This document shows positions 12,200-21,177 of a stretch of DNA of 64,000 nucleotides, piece after piece. Position numbers and translations under genes: made by a program. The notes beneath the pieces are model-generated. The model saw nothing but the letters and a program-made list of their open reading frames with translations, searched no databases and was not told the origin of the DNA. Source of the stretch: Oreohelix idahoensis (Eukaryota > Mollusca > Gastropoda > Stylommatophora > Oreohelicidae); the NCBI GenBank assembly GCA_024509875.1, contig JAMPIV010005822.1:1-64000 (forward strand), written 5' to 3'. Numbering within the stretch: position 1 is the first letter of the stretch; each line of letters starts with the position of its first letter.

Positions 12200-12514
12200 G
12201 GGTCGGAGTGGCTAAGAGGTATAGCGCTCGCCTTGAATTATAGAGGTACCGGGTTCGATTCCCAGTTCGGAGAAAATAATGTATGTAACATTTTTTTGTC
12301 TAGAACCAGTGGTCCTAATCATGGCATACTCCTCCCTGGTCTCCTGGGTAGTGGGATGGGATACCTAGCCTACTCGGATAAGGGCGAAAAAAATAGGAGG
12401 TCCCATGTGCAAGTTACGCACGTTAAAAATCCCACGGCAGTTGGAGATCGTAAAGAGTAGGCCTATCAGCCCGCTGCCCTGGCAAAGTTTAAAAATTAGA
12501 AACCTACCCACAAC
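12200..12514 (+). mobile_element. tRNA-derived SINE, family 2 (plus copy)
   Basis: tRNA-like head with A-box TGGCTAAGAGG (12209-12219) and B-box GGTTCGATTCC (12252-12262). The body contains TCCTCCCTGGTCTCCTGGGT, GCCCGCTGCCCTGGCAAAG and the tail TTAGAAACCTACCCACAA. It matches the minus copy at 5902-6200 from head to tail. Short open frames over this region are inside the SINE and are not genes. Confidence 0.82.
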
Positions 12515-12718
12515 AAACATATTCATAGAATTTGTGATTACTATATACATACACATTGTGATTCTCGCCGGCAATACGGAGTTCGTGCACTGTGCTGAGA
12601 TCCTCCTTGTATGATTTAAGGAAGGAGATCGGAGCACTGATGGAGTAGTCCGTGTGCAATGAAGAAAGTCCTTAAACCAAATCAAACCGCACGGTCAGGC
12701 ATGAATGAAGGGGACTAC

Positions 12719-12830
12719 ATTTATATATCTATATATATATATATATATATGATTTATAGCCAATATATATATAATAATATATATATTATATATATATAAA
12801 GAATTTATATATATAAAATAAAAATATATA
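12719..12830. repeat. TA-rich simple repeat
   Basis: (TA)n and related ATATAAAATA tracts over about 110 bp, directly before the TG that opens the LTR-like sequence at 12835. Confidence 0.9.
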
Positions 12831-12834
12831 TAGG

Positions 12835-13461
12835 TGTTGCGTTATGTATTAAGTGATGTAGATAATGATTTGTTGTTAGCCAAGTAAAACGTCTAGAGGC
12901 ACAACACCAACAGTAGAACTCAAATAAAACGAGCCACTCCCCTTTGACAGAGACTGTACTTTTATTAACATCACAAAGGCTCTATAAATTCCACAGGACA
13001 ATTGATTATCAATCACATTGATACTGGCCGTCGTAGTAGGCCTTCAGGTCTAACACACGAAGATAACGAATCGGTCTGTCTGTCTGAAGTTCTCAACACA
13101 GTCGTCTAGCGCGACATATTCGAAATATAATGAAATTTTAGTTTAGAATACTCCTTTGACCAATTACATCATCTTGCATTCACTCATAATACCGACATCC
13201 TGAGAAACTGAGAGTATATCAGCGGACACATATATTTGAGCATGGAGCTCACAGAGACACGTCTCTCCACCTTGACAACACAATCATAAAGACCCCGCAG
13301 CAGACGATACTCACTTCTGCATCTCTGTACGCATCTGCTTGCATAAATCATATTACGTCATTGTTTCCTGCGGTGTCGTTCCGTTCACAATCCCGTTCGT
13401 TTGAGCATGACATCGATTCACAAAAACGAACACCTCGTGGTGCGCAAAAGAAAATGTAACA
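12835..13461 (-). mobile_element. LTR-like sequence (possible solo or 3' LTR)
   Basis: On the minus strand it begins TGTTACATTTTC and ends ACGCAACA, giving the 5'-TG...CA-3' ends of an LTR with short inverted termini (TGTTAC/GCAACA). An AATAAA lies about 140 bp before its end (plus coordinates near 12963), where an R region would be expected. The first half (13155-13461) recurs in the same orientation at 38312-38615, so it is a dispersed repeat. No matching 5-bp duplication directly flanks this copy. It could be a solo LTR, one LTR of a disrupted provirus, or a non-LTR repeat with chance ends. Confidence 0.45.
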
Positions 13462-13857
13462 TATTTTTACCACTACTCCCCCCCCCCAAGCAACAAGTGT
13501 ACAGTAATGAGAGATTAAAGTGAACTGCATGCGTTGACTGAATGTGAAATTAATACCTGAAAACAAATAAAATTGTAATGACATTTGTCATAAGAAGTAG
13601 TAAAGGTTATCAGGATGTATTAACAAAATGTCAGTCTTATACTTCCATAAAGAGTTCTCAGTGTTATGAAGAACACATGTCATTATCACTGTCATTGTTA
13701 CTATACCACTTAATTATATTTAGAAATGGTTTCATATGCAATGTGAGATTAAAATCCATATTAATGCAAAACATGGTGAAGTTGAACAAATCACATAAAA
13801 ATTTTTTTTTTTTTCACTAATGCTATTTATTATAATAAGTTATCCAGATTAAAATGA
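13462..13857. other. Spacer without recognisable genes
   Basis: AT-rich. It contains a C-run (about 13479-13487) and a T-run (about 13802-13815). The 80-codon plus-strand frame here has no recognisable content. Confidence 0.5.
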
Positions 13858-14804
13858 ACGCTATTTAACGCATTCTTTCTGAACACACGTGCAACAAACA
13901 TGTAGATTGACTGACATTACACGCTATGTAACGCATTCTTTCTGAACACACGTGCAACAAACATGTAGATTGACTGACATTACACGCTATGTAACGCATT
14001 CTTTCTGAACACACGTGCAACAAACATGTAGATTGACTGACATTACACGCTATGTAACGCATTCTTTCTGAACACACGTGCAACAAACATGTAGATTGAC
14101 TGACATTACACGCTATGTAACGCATTCTTTCTGAACACACGTGCAACAAACATGTAGATTGACTGACATTACACGCTATGTAACGCATTCTTTCTGAACA
14201 CACGTGCAACAAACATGTAGATTGACTGACATTACACGCTATGTAACGCATTCTTTCTGAACACACGTGCAACAAACATGTAGATTGACTGACATTACAC
14301 GCTATGTAACGCATTCTTTCTGAACACACGTGCAACAAACATGTAGATTGACTGACATTACACGCTATGTAACGCATTCTTTCTGAACACACGTGCAACA
14401 AACATGTAGATTGACTGACATTACACGCTATGTAACGCATTCTTTCTGAACACACGTGCAACAAACATGTAGATTGACTGACATTACACGCTATGTAACG
14501 CATTCTTTCTGAACACACGTGCAACAAACATGTAGATTGACTGACATTACACGCTATGTAACGCATTCTTTCTGAACACACGTGCAACAAACATGTAGAT
14601 TGACTGACATTACACGCTATGTAACGCATTCTTTCTGAACACACGTGCAACAAACATGTAGATTGACTGACATTACACGCTATGTAACGCATTCTTTCTG
14701 AACACACGTGCAACAAACATGTAGATTGACTGACATTACACGCTATGTAACGCATTCTTTCTGAACACACGTGCAACAAACATGTAGATTGACTGACATT
14801 ACAC
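13858..14804 (-). repeat. 63-bp minisatellite, 15 copies, open on the minus strand
   Basis: Period 63 bp (21 codons), about 15 copies, identical by eye except for the terminal unit. An ATG outside the array (14842) opens a minus-strand frame of 325 codons: 13 unique residues, then a 21-residue unit repeated with Cys at unit positions 1, 8 and 13. The stop at 13865-13867 is created by the one changed base in the last unit (TATGTAA to TATTTAA). There is no signal peptide, splice site or promoter to support a gene. A 63-bp period with no stop in one frame gives a long ORF automatically. I therefore annotate a repeat, with a repetitive Cys-rich protein as a low-probability alternative. Confidence 0.9.
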
Positions 14805-14842
14805 TCATTTTCTACTTGTTCTATACAATCGGAGGTTGACAT

Positions 14843-16974
14843 CGCGATGTTTGTCCCCGCATAACACCGATAAATAGTTTTAAGTTTTATTTTTAGGGGA
14901 AATGATTTGCCTTGCTAAGGGAAACAATACATTTATTAAACGTAATTGTAATATTTAACATTTGGTTTTGTGTTCTTTAAAATATTTTTATTTATTTAGT
15001 AATGAAATAAGTAAAACTAAAAGTTTTCTTTTATGTACAGGTATTTATGTAAAAGGTGTTTTAACGCTTTTATAATTTTGCGTATGTAAGTTTGTAAAAC
15101 GTTACTAAATGTACACTGGATTCTAGTTTTGGAAAAGTAATATTTATAATTAAATACTTCTTTTAATGCAAAATAGTTAACCCAAATTTAATGTATTTTT
15201 GACCGGCATAAACCGCCGTTTCCACTAATTTATTATTATTATTTTTTAAACTCTTTATTCACATTCCGTTGAAAGTGACAAAGACATATGCATGGAAACA
15301 TTGACAATAATAGTTTGAACATAAGCATAACAATGAAAATACACTGTGCAGCTGTAAAAAATAAAAATTACTTTCACACCCTCCACACACTCATTTACAC
15401 ACTCTTTCTAGTACTCCAAGGTTACACATTTTACATTTTTTTGTAATGATAGTGTTGATTAAAAAGTGAAGGAACAGAATAAGAAAGAAAAAAATCTTAC
15501 ACCCACTTATTGGAAATATACAGAGTGCTCTTATTCTTTTGGTGATAACTGGGGGAAAGGGGGGGGAGGAGGTGGGGAAAAGGGGGGGGGGGCAAAAACA
15601 AACAAATGCGAAAAAAAAAAAATAAAAAGCATCCCCGACTAGACAAAAACAATTCTTTTCACATACACATTCGTACTTGCCAACATATGTTATACTTGTT
15701 CAATTTCTCTTGATCAACAGAGCAAAATTAAATTTGCCTTCAACTAATGGTTAAAGACGTTGTTTGTTTTTTATTTGTTGTTTTTTTTTTTTGGTGTTTT
15801 TCCCAGTTTGTAAAATTGTTCGCAGTAGCAAAAAGACCATTACACACACATCCACAAACATTTTTTCTACTGCTACTATTTACGATTTCGAGTGCTGGTG
15901 CTATTTTGGTAGTCATCTCGGTTTTAAAATAAAGTTGACAACAACGGATCTCGGACCTTCACAGTCCAATAAATACCGTGGGTCGTAAAATTGCAGGTGT
16001 GTCAAAAAAAATAATCAAAACACAGGGTACTTAAATTTACTTCAGCTAAAAGCAGGTGTCCGATTTCGCTGATTGATGATGCCAAGACCGTTAAATGTAA
16101 TCTGAAAGGATGTCCCCTGGGACAAAAGGAAGTCTTGGTTCATCCAGTGCATAGCGCTACAGGGGAAATAAATGGGACGAACATTAACGTTTCTTATTCT
16201 GCACGGTCTGCTGTTGACTTGTGCCAATTTATCCTACAAAAGGTTAACTTCTGCATCATCCATTTTAAAATAATAATACAATAAATAAACTACACATGTA
16301 CATATGCATTAAAAATTTAAAAATAATAACAATCACAATAGATATATAGACAATAAAATAATAATAATTTAAAGGCAAGCTTTTCTCTGCGGACAAGACA
16401 AAAAGGAGTATGAAACATTTTAAACATGCAAACACTCTCGCACGTGCGTGTACTTAAGATACAAATATTAGGTGATGGAGTCTCTCATCTTTAACGTTGT
16501 GTGTGTGGGGAGGAGGCGGGCGGATGAGGATGTGTGTTAAAGGGGGTGGGGAAGATAGGGAAAGAAAGAAAGAAAAAAGACACATTTGTATATATTAAAA
16601 TGTTTTTTGTTTTTGTTTTTGTTTTCTGAATTTAAAGGGATAAGCAGTACAATACCAGCGTCAATTACTTCCCACGAACACACTTAGGGATTAGTGGGCA
16701 AGGTCAGACCTTGACACTTTAACGACATCTAGAACTGTGGTCAACATGACCTCCCGCGAATGTATGAGTAGTTTAAAAGTTCGAGCTGAAGTACTTGAGA
16801 GGATAGGGGGACTGGGGAAGGGAGGGCGCACAGAAGGCCGAAAGCTGACTTACAAAATGTTAGGATAGACAGAGAATGAGATAGTAGTGAGATGGAGGAA
16901 GGGCCGTTGGGGAAAGGAAGAGTCGTTTTACGAATCAAGGCTGCCTCGTTTTGGAAGACGTACCATCTCAGGAG
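14843..16974. other. Stretch without recognisable genes
   Basis: Mostly AT-rich. It holds a G-rich run at about 15549-15592 (blocks of G4-G9), A-rich and T-rich homopolymers, and GAAA repeats near 16560-16577. Part of the low end may be the untranslated 3' tail of the LINE at 16975-18085, but no poly(A)-like end was pinned down. Confidence 0.5.
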
Positions 16975-18085
16975 CTATTGTTGAAACTTTCTGACGAAAA
17001 ATAAGCAGAAATAAACCAGCGTTGAAAATACGATGATTAAACATGGCCAGATTCCGAAAACTCCAAATCTGATTCCGAAATCTGATAAAATAATAAAGAT
17101 CAATGTGTGTGTGTTATCTTCTGCTTTCGGAGCTATGTTTAACATGATTGCTTTGTAGATATCTGATTTTCGTGTTGTTTGTAAATCTATGATTTCCTGC
17201 AGTAGTTTCATTGTAGGTGTGATTGTACTGCATTCGAAAAACAAATGATCTTCTGTTTCTTGGATGCTTTTCCTCCATAGCTGACATTTTGTTATTTGGT
17301 TGGATCTGTGTGCTTCTCGTTTTGTTGTGGGTGTCATGTTGTACATTACTCTAAAAGTGATCTCTCTTGCTTTAGCAGTGAATTTTGAGCTGTGCATATT
17401 TCTGTCCTCTTTTAATTCTTAGGTGTAATGTTGGTGCTTGGAGTTTAACTAAATGTTTATATATTGCATTTGTTTTCTGGTGAATTAATTTTTCGTGTCC
17501 TTGGATGGCTTGTATACATGTCTTATAAAATGAGGGCATAGGGCCGAAGTGATGGGGGATTGCATTGTTCAGTGGTCTCAGTTTGGAAAGTCTGAGTCCC
17601 ATGTAATAATGAGCTAGTTTGTGTCGTTCTGTGTGTTTGATGATGCTGCCTGTGTGCTTAATTCTGAGTGCCTGGATCTTTGTTTCTATGTCTTGAAGGG
17701 CAGTCCCTCCGTGTTTCTTTTCTTGTATAAGTGTCTTGTGTTTAATGCTGTAAATTGTGCGCCCAAAAATAAATGCTCTGACTTGTTCGTTTAAATCTGT
17801 GATAGTCTGTTTTGGGGGGTCGAAAACTGTGGCAATGTAATGTAGCTTAGGGAAAATGTATGTATTTATAATTAAACTTCGTCCAAAAATCGTTGTGGTT
17901 TTGGATTTGTATCTGTGCAGCATGTCTCGTATTTTGGATGTTAGATTTGTCCACGTGTCTCTGTGTGTGCCATTTGGGTGTGAGGGAAAGTTTATACCAT
18001 AGATTTTGATGTTATTTGTTGATGTTAGTCCAAAGGGAAAATCCGCTTTGTTCTTCCATTTGCCTATGCCTATTATTGTGGATTT
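16975..18085 (-). pseudogene. L1/Tx1-like LINE, C-terminal part of ORF2
   Basis: Minus-strand remnant of the thumb and C-terminal region of an L1/Tx1-type ORF2. It has FGRSLIINTYIFPKLHYIAT, where these proteins have the conserved R/K-x-x-hydrophobic-x-x-Y/F-x-x-P-x-L helix. HGGTALQDIETKIQALRI follows, then a tail with CQLW and ETEDHLFFEC (the C-x2-C...H-x4-C zinc-knuckle position). The second Cys of the knuckle is Trp here. A frameshift near 17390 splits it into two readable frames (17923 down to 17400, then 17397 down to 16975). The catalytic palm, endonuclease and ORF1 are absent, so it is 5'-truncated. Confidence 0.8.
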
Positions 18086-18628
18086 TTGAACATAAATACT
18101 AATTGTAAGTCATTTCGATGCTGGGTATAAAATAAATATAGAGGAATAGTATTTAACAAGAGTAAAGATAACTCGTATAGACCATATATTTGTAGCACAA
18201 TACAAACAAATAAATCGAACATAACGCAAACCAGATTACCGGCCGGGGGCGGGATAAGCTTGAAGCAAAACAACATACACATGCGCGCACACACACACGC
18301 ACACACACACACACACAAGCGCGCGCACACGATCACACACACACATTAAGGAAGGAGCAGCAAACCATACAGAATATGACAGGAACAAAAGTCCAAATTT
18401 ACATATCACTAAATGGGTATTGACATGAGTATCGTTATTAATCGTGATATACAATAATTAAGATACAACTACCCGTGTACATCAATATGTAATTACATTC
18501 ACCTAACAGCGGAAATTCCCTGTCATATTTTTGAATACTTGGGGTCTATCATATCTCCTCCTTATCTATAGCTGTATATACACCTATTTTTATAGTAACT
18601 TTCTCCTTTTTATTTTTCATTTTTACAG
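18086..18628. other. Spacer with (CA)n tract
   Basis: Contains an interrupted (CA)n/(GCGCACAC) tract at about 18284-18343 and otherwise AT-rich DNA. TATA-like TGTATATACACC at about 18573 and CTATTTTTATAG lie about 40-55 bp before the ATG at 18629, which could serve the small gene downstream. TTTTTACAG directly precedes that ATG and could equally be read as a splice acceptor. Confidence 0.45.
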
Positions 18629-18910
18629 ATGTCTTCACGTCGTCGGAATATTCTCACCTCGATCTTAAGTTACCTCCAAGCGAATCGGTCTCTGTATTGT
18701 GAAGGATGTCTGGATGAACAGCCGAATCAAGAATGCCATTCCTGCCTGACAGCAACGATCGAGGATCTGAATAATAAACACCTAGAGGCCGTCCTCCTAC
18801 GGGTGGTCCCACATGACCACCTTGTTGATCTAACCGTAGAGGTAATAAGGAGAACCCTGTTGCGTTATATTCATCGCCGCGCGGCTCGACAACAACATCA
18901 ACCAGAATAA
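18629..18910 (+). CDS. Small basic Cys/His protein of a Polinton/adintovirus-like island
   Basis: 93 codons, ATG to TAA, intact. The N-terminus is basic (SSRRR). Residues 23-39 contain a compact C-x2-C-x8-CH-x-C cluster (YCEGC ... QECHSC) that could bind one zinc ion. The middle is acidic and helix-like and the tail is basic (RYIHRRAARQQ). I do not recognise a named family, though short proteins with a Cys-Gly-Cys...Pro-x-Gln...His-x-Cys-type cluster are familiar from large DNA transposons and virus-like elements. It lies about 105 bp upstream of the adenain-like protease in the same orientation, so a shared element origin is likely. Function unknown: nucleic-acid binding is a guess from charge and Cys/His pattern. 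Confidence 0.55.
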   Translation: MSSRRRNILTSILSYLQANRSLYCEGCLDEQPNQECHSCLTATIEDLNNKHLEAVLLRVVPHDHLVDLTVEVIRRTLLRYIHRRAARQQHQPE

Positions 18911-19014
18911 AAACACCAGCAAAAGACATGGGCACAAGAACCCTAAACCTTTTTTTCTCTATAACATTTTTTTCGAAATCGCGCCAAGATTTGACCGACT
19001 ACACCACTTAAACG

Positions 19015-19482
19015 ATGAATACAGACGAGATACGGACCAACATCCTGTCAGACATATTTGTTAAACGAACTGGGCTCGTTAAAGTTTTAGCTCGTGACCA
19101 ATTACCTCTACGCATCGATCCGACCAAGACGGCTGCTTTCGTCATCAACACTGACCCTAGCTATCGCCCCGGTGACTACTGGGTCGCTCTATATTATAAT
19201 GGATTTGGCACTTTTGAATATTTTGATTCTTTCGGCCTACCACCTACACACCCGGACCTGATTAATTTTATAACCAGAAGCTCTACCCGACCTGTTAACT
19301 ACAACGCCAGACATTTACAAGATGTAGCCACCAACGTTTGTGGGCTCTACGCCATTTATTTCATCTTGATCAAAACACGAGGTGGTACTATGCAGCGCGT
19401 CCTACTACCCTTTTCGGCTAGACAACACGCCAACGATCGATTAATTTTTCGATTAGTCAGACCCTGGCTAGCAAACCAATAG
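19015..19482 (+). CDS. Adenain-like cysteine protease (C5 family), Polinton/adintovirus type; catalytic His replaced by Tyr
   Basis: 155 codons from ATG 19015 to TAG 19480-19482. The fold signature is that of adenovirus-type maturation proteases, which cleave capsid precursors in adenoviruses and are encoded by Maverick/Polinton elements and adintoviruses. Seen: PGDYWVALYY (residues 52-61), where family members have G-x-HW; FEYFDSFG with Asp71 as the acid residue; LQDVATNVCGLYAIYF with Gln102 (oxyanion) seven residues before nucleophile Cys109. That spacing equals that of adenain. Residue 55, expected His, is Tyr (TAC, one C-to-T step from CAC). Otherwise the frame is uninterrupted and of normal size. 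Either a dead copy or an unusual variant. Neighbours on the same strand: the 93-aa Cys/His gene upstream and the PC4-like gene downstream. Its last 50 bp are echoed twice downstream. Confidence 0.85.
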   Translation: MNTDEIRTNILSDIFVKRTGLVKVLARDQLPLRIDPTKTAAFVINTDPSYRPGDYWVALYYNGFGTFEYFDSFGLPPTHPDLINFITRSSTRPVNYNARHLQDVATNVCGLYAIYFILIKTRGGTMQRVLLPFSARQHANDRLIFRLVRPWLANQ

Positions 19483-19709
19483 ATGGAATTTTCCTTCATA
19501 GACAAAGGAAGAGATCAATAGACACGTGTCTGTATTTTTTCTATCGTTTTTTCCCTCACGACAATACGTCCATGAGTTATCCACTTGTCTCCACGCAACC
19601 GCGTCAACGATCGATTGGTTATTCGACTAAGCACGCCCTGGCCAACTCAAATCTATTCACACTGTCAACGATCGATTAATATTTCAACTAATCACGTCTC
19701 GGCTAGCAC
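19429..19709 (+). repeat. Three dispersed direct repeats built on CAACGATCGATT
   Basis: Unit 1 (19429-19479) is the 3' end of the protease reading frame. Units 2 (19603-19646) and 3 (19664-19709) lie in the intergenic gap. Each starts G(C/T)CAACGATCGATT, continues through a variable ATTAGTCA-like middle and ends CTGGC(T/C)A-like. The core contains the palindrome ATCGAT. The copies could be a regulatory repeat or remnants of local duplication that captured the gene end. Confidence 0.75.
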
Positions 19710-19833
19710 ACGCCTAAAAAAGCCCAGATTGAACTGGTATTCCTGCATATAAACAGACACTTGGAAGACCCAGACACTCATACTTTACTAACGCTGTGGC
19801 GTGATAACGACAGATACTTGCACCTCGTTCAAG

Positions 19834-20589
19834 ATGACTGCTAAAACCAACTGGGTCTACATCAAGAGCTATGATGAAATGCTTAAACCTTTGGCTAGTG
19901 GTCTGAAGGCCGCGTCTGTATGTATTTACCGAGGCCAACCTTTACTACACGTGCGAAAATATTTTGGTGAATCCTACCTCAAGTTTCCCACCAAAACCGG
20001 CATTACGTTAAATCGATCCGAGTTTTAACATTTGGTGACGTTACAGAGTGAAATCCTCGCCGAATTTGACCGATTACAGTCACCACGCACGGATACCTAT
20101 CCAACTACTTGTACCACTAACACGTTTTACGACTACATCAAGACCAGCTGTTACCAACCGATTTCCGCAGAACCGAGTTGGTTTCCTAAACCTTGTACAA
20201 CCACCACAGACAACCACCTGGCCGATGTAACCAATCTACCACTGAAGACGCAGAGACCTACTACTTCCCCCAGTAACACATTTGACGAATACATGAACTC
20301 TAGTTGTCCAGTATCACCAGAACCGAAATGGTTTCCTAACCCTTGTACAACCACCACAGACAACCACCTGGCCGATGTCACCAATCTACCACCGAAGAAG
20401 CAGAAACCTGCTACCTCCCCCAGTAACACATTTGACGAATACATGAACTCTAGTTGTCTAGTGTCACCAGAACCGAGTTGGTTTCCTAACCCTTGTACAA
20501 CCACCACAGACAACCACCTGGCCGATGTCACCAACCTACCACCGAAGAAGAAGAAGAAACCTACCAAACGGCTGAGACTTGTGCTTTAA
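19834..20589 (+). pseudogene. PC4/p15-like ssDNA-binding protein fused to 50-aa repeats, broken by one TAA
   Basis: From ATG 19834 the frame reads a PC4-like segment: short N-terminus, then QPLLHVRKYF and PTKTGITLN, matching the beta-strand pattern V-x-IR-x-(Y/F) ... P-x-(K/R)-x-G-(I/V)-x-L of transcriptional coactivator p15/PC4, which binds single-stranded DNA. TAA at 20026-20028 then stops it, but the same frame stays open to 20589. The next in-frame ATG is only inside the repeats (about 20293), and the residues after the TAA continue the expected helix. One stop in a formerly single gene is therefore the simplest reading. The distal part has three repeats of 50-52 residues (FDEY ... WFPNPCTTTTDNHLADVTNL) and ends in a basic, nuclear-localisation-like tail (KKKKKPTKRLR). 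TATA-like CATATAAA is at about 19746. The PC4 assignment is by motif only. Confidence 0.55.
20116..20577 (+). repeat. 150-bp coding tandem repeat, three units
   Basis: Units begin at 20116, 20272 and 20422. The first is 156 bp and divergent at its 5' half, and units 2 and 3 are close to identical. All units keep frame (52, 50, 50 residues). Conserved residues are a Cys before SPEP/SAEP, WFP-x-PCTTTTDNH and LADVTNLP. In-frame, protein-coding amplification is the natural explanation. Confidence 0.92.
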
Positions 20590-20639
20590 CTCGATATTAT
20601 TTGAAAAACATATATATATTAACTAAAATTCTTTTTGTT

Positions 20640-20960
20640 ACCTATATATAACTGTTGTCTAAAAAACTGTTGTAAAATATGTCTAACTGTCGTCTATAAA
20701 TTTCGTATTCTTGTTTTCTCAATAAATATCGTCTTCCTATTGTTTAAATAGCGTCTTCCTGTTGTCTAAATATATCGTCTTCCTATTGTCTAAATATATC
20801 TCACTATTGTCTAAATATATCATCTAACTGTTGTCCTGTATGTCTACTTATTGTATGTCTAAATATATCGTCTAACTGTTATCTAAATATATGTCTAAAT
20901 ATATCGTCTTCTTGTTATCTAAATATATCGTCTAAATATATCTCTATATATAACACCTCC
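20640..20960. repeat. Short degenerate repeats of TCTAAATATATCGTCT type
   Basis: About fifteen imperfect copies of an 18-22 bp unit (GTCTAAATATATCGTCTTCC, GTCTAACTGTTGTC and mixtures). AT-rich. They sit between the PC4-like gene and the TATA block. Could be an element-internal noncoding repeat. No coding content. Confidence 0.8.
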
Positions 20961-20973
20961 TGCCGCGCCTCCT

Positions 20974-21143
20974 CAATGCGCTTATATAAAAGTCACGTGC
21001 CAGCACCCGTTTTTGCTATATAAAAGTCACGCGCCTCCACAAAGCGCCTCCACGCGCGCCTCCACAATGCGCTTATATAAAAGTCACGCGCCTCCACCCG
21101 TTTTTGCTATATAAAAGTCACGCGCCTCCACAAAGCGCCTCCA
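20974..21143 (+). promoter_or_regulatory. Duplicated block with four TATATAAAAG boxes
   Basis: A unit of about 91 bp occurs twice (starting CAATGCGCTT at 20974 and 21065). Each unit has two copies of TATATAAAAGTCACG(C/T)GCC, so four strong TATA boxes lie at about 20983, 21018, 21074 and 21110. Each is followed at a fixed distance by CACG(C/T)G, and one of these is the E-box CACGTG. CTCCACAAAGCG and CACCCGTTTTTGC spacers alternate. The layout is that of a strong, tandem core promoter. No gene follows: an RTE LINE starts about 35 bp downstream, so the driven gene was probably cut off. Confidence 0.55.
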
Positions 21144-21177
21144 CAATAATACCTGTTTCCTCCATTGTATACTACTA

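Noticed and set aside
20151..20567. 138-codon minus-strand frame over the 150-bp coding repeats
   Set aside because: Antisense of the PC4-like gene repeats. The plus frame has the sensible composition, basic tail and neighbours.
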